The position numbers were made by a program, and so were the translations under genes. The notes below the pieces were generated by a model that saw nothing but the letters and a program-made list of their open reading frames with translations, had not been told where the DNA came from and did no database searches. DNA of 64,000 nucleotides from Bretschneidera sinensis (Eukaryota > Streptophyta > Magnoliopsida > Brassicales > Akaniaceae). Location: assembly GCA_023935145.1 (NCBI GenBank), contig CM043702.1, forward strand, positions 59,174,001 through 59,238,000, given 5' to 3'. The first letter of the stretch is position 1. Every line of letters begins with the position of its first letter. Positions 31,103-44,267 of the stretch are shown in pieces.

Positions 31103-32319
31103 AAAAATATGATTAATTTTGATATTATCACTTTAAAACAATATACAAATTTAAAAAATAAAAGGCAAAGTGATTAAAGATGAAGGGAAATAAATAAAAT
31201 TATTTCTCTATTTCTATGTATAAGTTCTACTTTTTGAAAGAATTATAATGTATATTGAAAAGTAGATGTGACAATCGGGACGAGTTATTTTGAGTTCAGG
31301 TTTGGATCATATTGAATCGCAAGTTGTTCAGGTTGAGGGTCACTTCAGGTTTGGTTATCTCGGGTTCAATAATTTTAATATCGAGTTGTATCGGCTCTCG
31401 AGTTAAGTTAGGTTAACAAAATAAATATTTAATTATTTATACTTAATTATAAAATATATTGTTCGCATATAATATGTCTAAACGAGTTATATGTCTAAAT
31501 CCGTGAAAATTATTTAATAATAAATTAATGCTTATTTTTTAAAAATAATATATTTAATTTGTAAATATAATATACAATATGAATGTGATATCCGCGTATT
31601 ATCTATCCTTCTCAAATAAAAGCTCAATTTGATCCTTGTTTAATTTTATTTATTTACATGCCTAAGAAAACATTTTAACATTTATCATTGCAAAATGTGA
31701 ACATTCAATTAAACTTCATTACAAACTCAATAAGCATGCTCACACAAGCCCAATCAAGGATATACTAAATTCTAAATCAATCTCATCTATCATGCTCCCA
31801 AGTGTATTTACATAAGTCCGAACAAAGGATTAAGTAACAATACCTTGGAGAGCCCACGATCGGGCCTGTGCTGAGCAAATGGGCTTTTGGCCCTGAAAGA
31901 AACAAATATGAATGAAGTGCGTATAGGTTCTGGAGATATGGTGCATTTCATTTGAATTTGAGCTAAATTCCCTTTTCTTTCTTCCAATTCATGATTTCAG
32001 TTTCTTCTCTTTTCTTTTCAAATCATGCATTAATCTACTAATTAATGTGGAGGAGCTAATTAATAAGTAACAGTAGTAAATGAGAGAAAAATATGCATTT
32101 TAATTAATATGGGCTTCTCACCCACGAGTACATTGATTAGGCCACCAGGCCCCTTAACATCTTATTCTCTCAGCCATCATGCTGCAGGCCTAGACCAAGA
32201 TCAACCTAGGTATAGCCCAATTTTAAACCTGCTGCAATAAAGATCACTACGGTACACACAAATGCACCACAGATGCTATCTTAAGATAAGGAACATAGTC
32301 ATGGCGGTAAAATCAGACC

Positions 32320-32590
32320 CAATCCAAAAACCCGATCCAAAATGACTCACTCGAACCCTAACATACTCAAACCAAAAAGTACAACAAAATATTATGATAT
32401 GAGATCCAAACAACTCGAAACCGAAATGACCCGTGACACAATTGATCAAAGACCTAATAGACCCGAAACCCCATTGGCCTGAGACCCGAGCAACTTTATG
32501 ATCCGAGAGACCTGAAACCCAAATAACTCGAAACCCGAACGAATCGTGACCCGAATGACTCGAACTTGAGATCCGAACTGACTCGATTTT
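32320..32590. repeat. Degenerate array of GACCCGAAA-type short repeats
   Basis: Many variants of ACCCGAA and ACTCGAA recur every ~15-18 bp (for example around 32460-32560). A similar array lies at 35830-36110 and a complement-strand version at 31270-31400. Confidence 0.6.
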
Positions 32591-34059
32591 TTTGAAAGAG
32601 AAAAACTAATTATTTGTTATTTGTCAATAGACTCACCAATTAATGGTATCAAGTATAAAATCATAACTCTAAAAAAAGTATAAATTCATAAAGTAATTAT
32701 CTTATACTAATTATTAATAAATAATTTTTTAGATTTATTTATAATAAATATCATATATAAGCCTTTTCTACATCGAGTGCCACAAAGACATGATAAATGA
32801 CTTGATATATTATTAATTATCTAGTATTTCTATCTTAATAAAAATCATGATTAATTTTGAATATATTTATAACAACTTGATAAGCTTTTTGAATATTATC
32901 TGATTAAATTTATGGGTTTTTAAAGGAAAATACTCTATTTCATTGAAGAAAACACAAATAGTCACAAGAGCATAGAATACAAAATCAAGTGGTTGACCGT
33001 TGATGCTCTCAAGCACAAGGAGCCGCCAATGACAAAGAAAATTTTGAAAGAGTATGAGCCACAAAATTACAAGATATGGGGAGAAAATAAACTGAACAAT
33101 TACTAAACTCTAAGTCTGTAACGATCACTATTCATGTGATATGATAAGAATTCAAGTATTCAACCAAATTTTTGAAAGACACGTTTCTATACTGTCACCA
33201 TTAATAAAAATTGATTAAAAAATTATTGAGAACGAATACACTTAAAAGAAAAAATCTTATAGTACTTTACCAACAATAATCTCAATAGAAATTCTTTAAA
33301 AGTTAAATTAACTTAGAATTTTGAATTATATACTATGATATACTTATTAGATCTTATCTTGAGTTAAGTTTAAAGAAAATAATGATCAAATAAACAACAA
33401 TGTCCAGTAATACCAAACTAAATGAAGCTTAAAAACTAAAAAATTTAATGCCCCAAAGTTTCCAAAGCGTACTTGCTTGGACTGTCTTGGGCAAAGGGCT
33501 GGTTTATGGGATTGAACTTGTTTTTAATCATCTAAACTTAAAGCCAAAATGTAATGGGTCTTAGCCCTCTTTGACTTAAACAAAAGTCCATTTTTCAAAA
33601 TTTTCTCTTTTTTATAATTTTCTTAATATATACCCGGACAAAATTAGCATATGACAATAATCTATGTTTTAGAATTTTCTATTTTGTGATAAATTGATTG
33701 GTAAACTAAACTGTCTCATCGGTGTTTTATAATTTATTTTTTTTATCAAGATTATAGCTCCTTATTTTATGGTCAAGAATAGAAAGCTATAACATTATCT
33801 TTAACATTTATTTTATAAGAAATCAAAGTGTAATATATAAGATACAATATCATAATAAAACAATTTTATTGTAGACTAAACCTTTTCATACAAATAATTT
33901 GAATAAAAAATTATGGATCAAATTAATTCGTTTTTATTGATGCTCACCGCTTCTGCTAGAACAAAATAAATTAGTGGCGAGAACCAAACGGTCGCTAGTA
34001 ATTGTAAGTCATTAGTGACCAGCCTTAACTGAGCATCAATAATTTATTTTTTAACATAT

Positions 34060-35830
34060 TACTATGCTTGGTTATAATAAACCTAATTTGGTTCATGATT
34101 AATAATTTTTAATATTAACTGCACATATTTAATTATTTATAAGTTTGTAGTCCATAGAGGACTAAATTGATTTTTGTTGAAGTATTACTTGAAGTTAAGT
34201 TAAATACTTAAGTATTAACATGAAAAGAATATCGAACAAAAATTATTTATTATTATTGACTTGCATGAGCTTCATTTAGATAAAATGAAATTTAAAAAAT
34301 CATAAAATTAAGCAAAATACTCAATATAGGTAGTCAAATACTAAGTCAAACGACTCAAACCGAACCTAATTTGTACCTAAATCAAAAGTTAAAACAGTAA
34401 ACTAGATTTTAGCATAATGAGTTGACATGATGGGTAATACAAATCCATCTAAAACCCAAGTTAAACATTTATATATGTATATATAGTAATAAATGTATTC
34501 TTTATTTATTTGTTTACAGAGTTACACTTTATTATAGATGATTCCAATTAATGTTTATTAATGTTTAAGTTACTAAAAAATAGGTTACATTTATTATCCT
34601 ATAATTAATTGCTTTTTATGTTAAAGTGTTATTAATTACTTAGATAAATAGAAGTAGGTTTTAAATAAATTTTATAGGTTGGATCCAAGTTATAATCTTC
34701 GGTTTGGCCATCCAAATTATTCAATTTAAGATTAGGTTAGCCAAACCCGACCCAGTTATAGCCTAAATGCCCAGTTTTACTTTTACATTTGGGCTTTTTA
34801 AATATAATTTATATTACAAAAATATATACATATATCAACAAATGTTTAATTATTTAAAATAATTATAATAAATATATCATTTTTTCCAATTTGGTTTATG
34901 ACTAACAATTTTTAATATTAACTTCACATATTTCATTATTTATAAGTTTCTTCTTCATAGAGAAATATATAATAACAAAGTTTAAAACTTCACATTAGTG
35001 AAGGTTGTGTTAAAGATTATTAATAATATTTATTGATATATGTATATAATAATAAATGTGTAAATTTTCTAAAAAAAGGTTATATTTTATTATTTTAAAT
35101 AAAAATTTAATGGTTAAATATGTTTTATAAATATCAATCAACCGGTGCAAATATAGTTTGATGGTTGCATGACTTACTAGCTCATTACCAACACATGGGT
35201 TCGACATTTGCAATTGCTTGTTATGAAATTTTAGTTTTTACCAATTAATAAAATTTCTCTATAGAAATTAGTCCCACGTCGAATCCGCAAAAATCACGAT
35301 CATTTTTCCAATCTATAGGACACTTAGCATATAACTTTAAGATTAATATTATTCTCTTTTCTTTTTTATATTATCGTATAAATTTTTATAACGTTCTTTT
35401 GGTCAATATAATGTACGTTGAATAGTATCCTTTGACTAAATTTATTTTTTTAAATCATTACTTGGAGTTAAATTAAATACTTTTGTATTAACATGAAAAG
35501 AATATCGAACAAAACTTATTTATTATCATTGATTTACATGAGTTTCATTTATTTAAATTGAGGCTCCCCATCGTTGGAGGGGGTGATCCCTTGTTATTAT
35601 AAAAAATAACTAAATTAAAATTTAAGACAAAAAATTATAAAATTAAGCTAAATGCCCAATATAGGTGATCAACTGATCAAGTACTAAACTCAAATGATTC
35701 AAATAGACATAATTTGTACCTAAATCGAAGTTAAAATAGTAAACTATATTATAACATGATTCTGTTTTTCGAAAAAAATGATAGTGAGTTGACATAAACA
35801 TGACTGGTCAACCTGAATCTGCCCAAAACC
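34060..35830. repeat. Diverged duplication within AT-rich DNA
   Basis: A segment at about 34060-34140 (TAATATTAACTGCACATATTT...) recurs at about 34895-34975. A segment at about 34190-34440 (TATTAACATGAAAAGAATAT, TAATTTGTACCTAAATC) recurs at about 35460-35790. The second copy is longer because of inserted DNA, including about 35000-35455. No coding capacity. Origin unknown. Confidence 0.55.
35135..35300 (+). repeat. Possible tRNA-derived SINE relic
   Basis: TAGTTTGATGG at 35154-35164 resembles a pol III box A, and GGGTTCGACAT at 35197-35207 resembles box B, about 43 bp apart as in tRNA-derived SINEs. No clear target duplication or tail was found. Confidence 0.35.
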
Positions 35831-36110
35831 AATGTTAACACATCTTAACTGACCCGAGACCCGAACGACCAGAGACTCGCATGACCCGAAACTTGATTGA
35901 CCCGAAACTCGAGTGGCCCATGACCTAAGACTTACATGACTAGAAACTCGGTTGACTTAAAATCCGAGCGATCCATGACTTGACAACCCGAAAGTCGAAT
36001 AACTTGTGACCCGAACAATTTGTAACCCGAACGACTTGTGACCCGAACGACTTGTGACCTAAATGACCTAAAAATCGAAACGACCCGTGACCCAAACAAC
36101 TCGACCTCTA
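35830..36110. repeat. Second CCCGA-motif array with a ~16-bp period
   Basis: The ACCCGAACGACTTGTG unit is nearly perfect for two to three copies near 36015-36055. The rest is degenerate (GACCCGAAAC, GACTCGCATG). Same flavour as 32320-32590. Confidence 0.65.
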
Positions 36111-37430
36111 ATGCTAAGAGAGAGATAAAATTGAGCAAATCATAATAGACATTGGAGCAGAAAGAAAAAAGGAAGAGCATTCATACATTTGTATCAAACA
36201 GAAGATCATTCATACATTTTTATCAAGCTGCATCTCAAATGGACAGATTGATTTCAATATTTTCAATGTCGCATGACAAACTGAACAACAAGTTTTCTAA
36301 TATCTCATTTCAATAATTTCACAGGTAAGCAAATTAATCATCAAAACATGGCAACAACGTTTAATTTTTCCTTTTAAAGATCTAACAGATTTACTAAATG
36401 GAAACTTCATTTTAAATAGTGTTGGGCTTTTTGGGACCTATTTACGGTAGGTGCAAGCCTTGTTCTAGCCTATATGCATACCAAACTAAGTGTTGCTAAG
36501 CATGATCAAAACATCAGAAATCATTCATGGCAGAGAGTTATCTTAGCATCCATTCATTCTTTTATTCATGGACAAAACAATCAGAAAATTCAATCTTTAC
36601 ATTTGAAGGGTGATAATGCTTATGCATGATTTAAATCTCTTTATTCCATAACAATGACGTCGTATGAATTAAGAGGGCCTGTACCATTAAATGTGTTAAT
36701 GACTGATGATATTCAGTCCAAATTTTTACCAAACTAAAAATTTAAGTTTAGACATGAGTAATCATCAATCCAGCATATTTAATCATATCAAATAGACACT
36801 CCGATGTCTAAGTCAGTTATCTAAAGAGAGTGAAAAGGCAAGATAGCAGTGAAAGCTGTTGGTGGCGTACCTGTGTGATAATGAAAGCCTATTTTATATA
36901 ATGTTTTAGGGTAGAGTCCGTTTAAGAAAGTGACCCATTGGTGAGTGTTATGATAGGATTAGAGTTTCTAAGAGTTATCTCAGAGATGCATGTCCTTTCA
37001 AAATTAGGGTTTCTGTTGTCTAGGGTTTAGGAGTGAAATTACCATTTTACCCTTATCCATGCGTAACAAGCTAATTGGTCGTATTCTTTGGCCCATAGGC
37101 TTACCATTTTGTCCTCTTGGGGTACCACTTGTTGCCATCTTATTGGTTGAGAAATATACACCACATCATATGCCTCCACTTCCTTGAGAAAATTTTATGT
37201 GTTTAAGGAAGTAGCCTTGAATTTGCTTGTCTCTTTGATTTGTTGGTTAAGAATGTGCTGAGGCAAGTGGATCCTCAGGAATTTTGAAGAAAATGTGCCA
37301 AAGAGGTGGAGTGCTCGGGCTACTATCCTCGTGAAAAATGAAATACTCGAGGCACTCTCCATAGGCTTTCTAGAGAAAATGTATCGGGGAGATGAAATAC
37401 TAAGAGCCTTCTCCTCGGGCTTTCTAGAGA
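36111..37430. repeat. Unclassified repeat-like segment flanking Gypsy-3
   Basis: No gene. The part at about 36790-36920 (ACACTCCGATGTCTAAGTC, GGCGTACCTGTGTGATAATGA, TTTTATATAATGTTTT) is related to about 58370-58490. This layout recalls LTR ends of Tat-type gypsy elements, but I cannot define borders. A loosely repeated GAGAAAATG/TTCTAGAGAAAATG motif lies at 37270-37434. The segment probably continues at 44273 on the other side of Gypsy-3. Confidence 0.4.
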
Positions 37431-37435
37431 AAATG

Positions 37436-37863
37436 CGATATAGCTCAAGAAGAAGACAATGACAAGGAACTAAAGAGGCAAAGAGAAGAGAATAAGAAGA
37501 TGACAAAAGTTAAGGCAACAACTGAAGTAATTGGAGAGAATGTTGACACGAATCCGGGACTTAGGAGAAGCACTAGAATAATAAGGAAACTATATTGGTA
37601 TTAATTGTAGATGAGGTTGCAAGGAGGGCTAAACAGTTGGGACTTAGTTGCAAGTCAGTTAGAGTTGTTAGTTACTGTTAAAGAAGTTGTTAGATGTAAC
37701 TGTTTGTTGTTTAACCTTGTAACTAGTATAAATACTTATATGACCATGAAGAGAAGATATAGAAGAATTTTTTTAGAGGAATTCCAACAAGAATTTCTAG
37801 GATTTAATCACTTACTCGAAACAATAACCCTTTTCTTCATTTTCCATAAAACAGTTCCCAATA
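37436..37863 (+). repeat. Gypsy-3 5' LTR
   Basis: 428 bp; TATAAATA box at 37737-37744. The end is placed where similarity to the 3' LTR stops (CCCAATA versus CCTAACA). Confidence 0.8.
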
Positions 37864-37875
37864 TTGGTGTTTTCA
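37864..37875 (+). promoter_or_regulatory. Gypsy-3 putative primer-binding site
   Basis: TTGGTGTTTTCA directly after the 5' LTR, the position of a PBS. I do not assign the tRNA. Confidence 0.5.
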
Positions 37876-38014
37876 TTGCATCTCTTTCTTGAATCCCAAC
37901 CTCAAATCCAGATCAATAACCTTCATTTCCCTCTTCTTCCTTATCTTCTTATCACCTTCTTGACTTTCTTGATACTTATCACTTCTCATTACTTCCAAAG
38001 CTTCAACACCAAAG

Positions 38015-41000
38015 ATGAAAGGAAGAACAAGGATCAACAAGCTAGATGAATATGTCAAGAACCTCCAGCACATATTGGAGGACAACATCCACAATCCACA
38101 GAACAAAATGGATGACAACTTTAAGACCTTACAAGGATTTCATACAGCTCAGTATCAAGATATCTCTAAGTTCAAGAAAACTATAGAACATCAAATAGCT
38201 GAAATCAATTAGAACCTGAAGACATTCATGGTATCAATTGAGCACAAGGTGGATAATCTCCAGAAAACAAATTAGTTCCAAGACCAACACCATCTTCCAA
38301 CTCAGATGGAACAAGAAAGGGTACAACAAACTCAATTTCATGAGAATGGACATCTTATTTTTCCATTTAGACAATTCAGATTAGAGTTTCCAAGATTTGA
38401 TGGATCAAATGTACAAGGATGGGTGTTTAAAGCTAAACAGTTATTTGAGTATCATAATAATCTTTTTGATCAAAGAGTCACAATATTTCTCTTTAACATA
38501 GAAGGACCAGTTTTAGCCTAGTATCAATGGATGCACAAAGGAGGTTTAATTCAATTTTAGCCCACTTTTCTTTAGGCACTGATGTTAAGGTTTGGACCTT
38601 TCACTTATGAATATCCAAATGGGGCTTTGGCAAAACTTCAACAAATCACATTTGTTACTGATTACCAAACTCAGTTTGAACCAGCTACCAAGGTGCAAAG
38701 CTTATCTAAGTTCTTTTAATTAGCCTATTCATCTTGGGTCTCAAACCAGAATTGAAGAGGGAACTACTGTTGGCTTAACCATCATCTATAGTATAAGTCA
38801 AGGTTGTTACAAGATTGCCAGAAAGCAAGTATGATGAGATCAGAAATACCTTCAGGCCACAATGGTCTTCTACTACAACTGCAAACAACTCCCATGGTAA
38901 CTTTAAGAACCCTTCTTTCTTGGAACTTAAACAATTTCCTTTACAATCAAACATTGCTAAGCCTAATCCTACAAAACAGTGTCCACAACTCAAACACAAA
39001 CTATCACCATTAGAAAACTAAGTCCAACTGAGTTCAATGCTAGAAATGATAAAGGACTTTGTTATAATTGTGATGAAAACTATAACCATGGCCATAAATG
39101 CAAAAGCAAGATCTTGATACTAATAGAAGACCAAGAAAAGAATTTAGAACTGTTTTGCATCAAGATTTAATTTCTATACACCACTCAGAAGAGGAAGACA
39201 TTAGCTTATTATTTAAAATAAGAATAAATTCTCTAGTTTGCCAAATGAGTCCTAAAATTCTTAGAATAAGTGGTTTTCATGGCAATTTTACATTGCAAGT
39301 CTTGGTTGATAATGAGAGTACCCACAATTTCATATAAGAAGGAGTTGTTATAAGACTAGGTTTACCCATGTCCCCCTCTAAAGTGTTCAAAGTTTATGTG
39401 GGAAATGGAGATTATCTTTGTTGTGATAAGATTTTCTACTAAGTTCCTATCAGACTTCAACAACATCAGTTTGTGATAGACCTATTTGTTCTTCCCATTC
39501 AAGGGGCAGACATTGTCCTTAGAATATAATGGTTAGAAAGACTGGGATTAGTTTTCACTAACTATAAGGATCTGACCATGGATTTTACATGGCAAGCATA
39601 ACAAGTACATCTCCAGGGTTAATCATACTTACATCCTACCCCATTACTTCACAATAAGTTGAAGAAATTATCAGTTCCCCGAGTCACCCACTCGAGCTGA
39701 GCCTATCCAGTCGAGCCGAACCGCCCCAGCCGAGCCAATCTTATAAAAAAAATCTGGTTTTCCTTTTTTAGTAAACTGCAGTTATTATATTTTTCTTTTT
39801 GTTAGTTTATTGCTATTAGTTTTCTTTTTTTAGTTTTATTCAATCACCTATAATTTTTCTAATTTTTTTAGAGAAAAAAAACAGTGAAGCAGAAAAAGAA
39901 AAAAGAGAAAAAAAACTGAAATAAATGTTTGAACTATTTTAGTTTACTATTATGTCTTATCGTTATGAAGGCATTCTCTTATTATCACTTAAAGATTGAA
40001 GATCAAGAATAAGACTCAAAACTGGAAGTCATGGACAAAGGAGTTGAAGATATACTGCAAGACTTCCAAGTGGTTTTTTAGGAATCAACTCAGTTATCTT
40101 CATTTAGACCACTCAATCATCACATACATCTACTTCTTGATGCAAAACTTGTTAATATCAAACCTTACAAGTATCCACATTTTTAAAAGAGTAATATTGA
40201 AAGATTGGTGAAAGAGATGTTGCTGAGTGGCATTATAAGAGATAGTCAAAGCCTTTTTTCATCCCTAGTACTGTTAGTGAAAGAGATTGATGGCTCCTAG
40301 AGGTTCTGTATTAACTATAGGGCTTTAAATGTAGTAACTATTAAAGATAGGTTCCCAATACCTACAATTTATGAGTTGCTAGATGAGCTATATGGAGCTA
40401 AGGTGTTCTCTAAACTGGATTTGAGGTTTGGTTACCATCAGATAAGGGTCCATGAAGAAGACATCCCAAAAAACTACATTCAGGACACACCAAGGACACT
40501 ATGAATTCCATGTCATACCATTTGGGCTGACCAATGTTCCCTTTACATTTCAAGCTACAATTAATCTAATTTTCAAACCCTTCTTAAGGCAATATGTAAC
40601 AGTCTTCTTTGATGACATCCTGGTCTACAATTCTTCATTGGAAGATCACAAGCTTCACCTCAAATAAGTGATGCAATGTCTAACTGACCATAAAATGCAT
40701 GCCAAAAGAAGAAAATGTGAGATCTGTAAGGAAGCCATTCAGTATTTGGGGCATATGGTTTCTTTACAAAGTGTGAAACCAAACCAAAAGAAGATTCAAG
40801 CTATGTTGGAATGGCCAATTCCAACAAATCTTAAATAACTACGTGGTTTCTTGGGTTTAACTAGTTATTACAGAAAGTTTTTTAAGCATTATGCCACAAT
40901 AGCTACACCATTAACTAACCTTTTGAAGAAGGGAGCCTTCTATTGGAATAAGGCTGCACATAACTCTTTTCAGACGTTGAAGACGACTATAACACAAGTT

Positions 41001-43680
41001 CCTGTTTCAGCCTTACTAAACTTCACAAAGACCTTTGAAGTAGAAACATATGCCTCTAATATAGGTATTGGATCTATTCTAACTCTTGAAGGATATCCAT
41101 TAGCCTTCTTCAGCAAGAAGTTAGGCCAAAGAATGAGTTATGCATCTACATATGTCAAAGATCTCTATGCCATAACACAAGTAGTCATGAAGTGGAGATA
41201 GTATCTTATGGGGATGAAATTTATCATCAAGACATGTCACATAAACCTTAAGAATTTGATAAATCAGATTGTTCAAACTCCTGAACAACACCACTACTTA
41301 AGCAAACTACTTGAGTTTAATAATATCATTGTCTATAGACTTGGAAAAGATAATGAGCTAGCTAATGTAATATCTAGACTTCAATAAACTCCTACAACCA
41401 CAATTGATTCCTAGTTAATTCAACCAAAGGGAAAACTAATAGCAATTGTCAAACTTGTTTTTGACATTGTGGCACACTTAAGAGAGGAAAACATCAAGAA
41501 TCCAAAGTTAATAGCTATTCATCAAGATATTAATAATGGCTTCCCTCTGTACAAAGATTACACATTACATATGGCTTGTTATACCATAAAGGAAAGCTCA
41601 GAATATGATCCAATTATGAGTTAAGGACTACTTTGATCACCGAATTCCACTCCTCTCCTATGGGAGGCCATTCTAGGGTGCTCAGAACTTACTTGAAATT
41701 GCCAACAAACTTCTTCTAGCCACATATGAGAAAAGAGGTCAAAGAATTTGTCAAGAGTTGCTTGATCTGCCAATATATGAAGTACCCCACACTAAAACAT
41801 GTAGGATTGTTGTAGCCTTTACCTATTCTAAAGAAAATTTGGTAAGATGTCTATGGATTTTATCACTGGTCTTAGAGGTGGGAAACGGAACCCATACCAA
41901 TTTAATTTTTGACTTGTACCCACTAAAATGCTGGTATGGGCTTAGATTTTATAACCCGTTAAAAATTGGCACGTACCCGACCCTGTCCGTGAAAATTCGA
42001 GTCGAGCGGGATAAACTCACAGGTTAATGGGTCAACCTATTAAATACACACAAAATGTAGATCTTATTGCTTTGAAAGATATCTGATAGTGTGCCTAGGT
42101 ATGATGAGAAAAGTTAAAATCGATCGTTGCTTCTTTCAATTCTTTATTGCAAAAAAGTCTTGAATTTGTTATTTTGAATGTAAAATAATGAGATACTTGC
42201 CATATCTATTTCATATTTTATTACTTTTGTATTCTCTATATCATATTCACATTAACTTAATATATATTTTTTTCTATAGCCATTTGATTTTTTATTTATT
42301 ATTAATAATAAGGTAATAGCAAACAGAAAGTATGGTTTGGATCGCTTATATACACAAGCTCAGGTACACGAGAACGTTGCATACGGAGTTACTGTATTAT
42401 GGGTACCAATGGGATAGTTGAGCAAATGAGCTCTTGGTTAGTGGGAATTTTGAAGGCCTCTTGGAAATTCAAGCCGTCAATGATAGAATGTTCAAGTCAT
42501 GGCTGGATAGAAGTGTCAGTATGATGATATAGTAAGTGAACATGGATAATATCATCAGTATGATGATTAAAAATTAGTATATCATATTCAATAAAAAATA
42601 AGTTAAAAAATAGATCATTTAATTTTAATATAAACCTCTAGGTTCACCTGTTTTTTAATGGGTTGGCCACGGGTACGAAATAATGGACCCGTTAGGAAAT
42701 AGGTATTTTTGACCCTTGCCCGTTGACTGATCACCCATTACATCCAGCCCGTACTCGGCTCGGCTTGCCCGTCTCCTACCTCTATCTGGTCTACCATTAT
42801 CAAAGTGATGTTCTACTCTCATGGTAGTCATTGATAAGCTATCCAAGGCTACACACTTTGGGGCATTACAACCCCACTTTAATGCTACGACTGTGGGACA
42901 ACTGTTCACTAAAACAGTTATCAAACACCATGGTTTTTCCAATACTATAATATTTGATAGAGACTCTATCTTGCTTAGTAGGTTCTGGAGATAACTATTC
43001 ATCTAAAATGGCACTACTTTCAGCATGAGCTCCTCTGATCATCTAGAAACTGATGGACAAACTGAGGTCTTTAATAGATGCCTGCAAAACATTTAAGAGC
43101 TTTTGTGCATGACCATCCTAAACACTGGACCAATTACTTACCTTGGGTTGAACTATGGTATAACATAACTCATCATTTAGCTATTGATATAACTCCCTTT
43201 GAAGTAGTATATAGGGCACTTCCTCCATGTGTCCCAGAATACCTCAATGAGTTTTATAATGTGGAAGCTGTTGACCACTTCCTGACTATAAGAACTAAAC
43301 TCTTACAACAATTGAAGAGTAACTTGCTCCAAGCTCAATCCATGATGAAAACTTAAGCAAATGAGTATATAAAAGAATTATCATTCAATGTTGGTGATTG
43401 GGTACTTTTTAAGTTGCAACCTTATAGACAAACTTCTGTAGCTTATAAAGCTACCAATAAATTGAGTAAGAGGTACTTTGGACCATACCAGGTTCTTTAT
43501 ACAATTGGGACAGTAGCTTACAAGTTAAACTTACCAGAGGAAAGCAAAATATGTCATGTCTTTCATATATCTCAACTCAAGCCCTTTATAGGTTCTAACT
43601 CATCTCCACAGGCCAGTCTCTTACTCTTAGTCAGTATCAATAACCAGCCTATCATTCTACCACTTACTGTTTTAGCTTAA
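38015..43680 (+). pseudogene. Gypsy-3 gag-pol relic
   Basis: Gag begins near ATG 38015 with a coiled-coil-like N terminus, then FPRFDGSNVQGWVFKAKQLFEYH (about 38390-38460) and a zinc-knuckle remnant CYNCDENYNHGHKCK near 39060-39110. The protease motif near 39300-39335 is degraded (VDNESTHNFI). Reverse transcriptase spans about 40180-40700 with [10 protein letters not shown] and an intact FFDDILVY box (40609-40632). RNase H follows to about 41370, then an integrase split by a hAT-like element (MDFIT before it, FDRDS after it near 42955). The C-terminal end is at 43680. The low-complexity tract at 39660-39960 is a poorly conserved linker or an insertion. Numerous stops; not functional. Confidence 0.82.
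41873..42784. mobile_element. Non-autonomous hAT-like element inside the Gypsy-3 integrase
   Basis: The left end TAGAGGTGGGAAACGG and the inverted right end TAGAGGTAGGAGACGG match at 14 of 16 positions. The flanks are ACTGGTCT (41865-41872) and TCTGGTCT (42785-42792), an 8-bp target duplication with one mismatch, as expected for hAT. The 912-bp body has no transposase. Integrase similarity stops at one border and resumes at the other. Confidence 0.8.
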
Positions 43681-43825
43681 AGATAAATAATAGTCAATAG
43701 ATAGCTTATTCCTCAAGTATTGATATAGTGGGAAGGACTGTTACCTATAGAAACTTCTTAAAAGAATGTCCATGATTTAATGAAGGCCTACCTTCACTTA
43801 AGCCTTGAGGACAAGGTTCTTTTTT

Positions 43826-43837
43826 AGGGGAAGGGAA
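43826..43837 (+). other. Gypsy-3 polypurine tract
   Basis: AGGGGAAGGGAA immediately before the 3' LTR. Confidence 0.75.
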
Positions 43838-44267
43838 TAATATAGCAAAAAAATAAGACAATGACAAGGAACTAAAAAGGAAAAGGGCAGAAAAGAGAAG
43901 TTGACAAAAGTTAAGGCAGTAGTTGAAACAAGGGGAGAGAATGTTGACACCAATCTGGGATTTAGGATCAAGAAGCACTAGAATAAGAAGAAAACTAGAT
44001 TGGCATTAAGTGCAAAAAAGGTTGCAAGGAGTGTTAGACAACTAGGAGTTATTTGCAAGTTAGTTAGAGTTGTTAGTTGATATTAAAGAAGTTGTTAGAT
44101 GTAACTGTATGTTGTTTAGCCTTGTTACTAGTATAAATACTTGCATGATCATAAAAAGAATATATAGAAAAAATTTTCAGAGGAATTCCAGCAAGAATTT
44201 CTAGGAGATAATCACTTACTCGAAACAATGACCCTTACCTTGATTTTTCATAAAATAGTTCCTAACA
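43838..44267 (+). repeat. Gypsy-3 3' LTR
   Basis: 430 bp, alignable throughout with 37436-37863; TATAAATA at 44132-44139; ends CCTAACA before the AAATG duplication. Confidence 0.82.

Larger units (their letters stand above)
30871..34059. other. AT-rich intergenic DNA, no gene
   Basis: Holds poly-A/T runs near 30870-30910, a TA microsatellite at 31069-31099, TCGGGTT-type motifs at about 31270-31400, a CCCGA-motif array at about 32320-32590, and a weak inverted repeat (GGTCGCTAGTAA and TTAGTGACC) near 33989-34021. A minus-strand 65-codon frame at 32867-33064 has no recognised similarity. No coding gene is supported. Confidence 0.5.
37436..44267 (+). mobile_element. Gypsy-3: degraded Ty3/gypsy chromovirus (Reina-like, tentative)
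   Basis: LTRs at 37436-37863 and 43838-44267, with a 5-bp target duplication AAATG at 37431-37435 and 44268-44272. The LTR termini have decayed: the 5' LTR starts CG and ends TA, the 3' LTR starts TA and ends CA. The gag and pol order is readable, and a hAT-like element (41873-42784) interrupts the integrase region. The LQPYRQTSVAYK...KRYFGPYQVLYTIG segment and short ~430-bp LTRs suggest a Reina-type chromovirus; I am not sure of the lineage. Confidence 0.85.

Noticed and set aside
32867..33064. 65-residue hydrophobic minus-strand ORF
   Set aside because: Short, in AT-rich DNA, with no similarity recognised; could be a chance frame.
33989..34021. Inverted repeat GGTCGCTAGTAA/TTAGTGACC as an element terminus
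   Set aside because: About 12 bp with mismatches, no target duplication and no partner end; noted only in the intergenic entry.
43078..43680. Open frames of 92 and 88 residues as separate genes
   Set aside because: They are the integrase C-terminal and tail parts of the Gypsy-3 pol relic.
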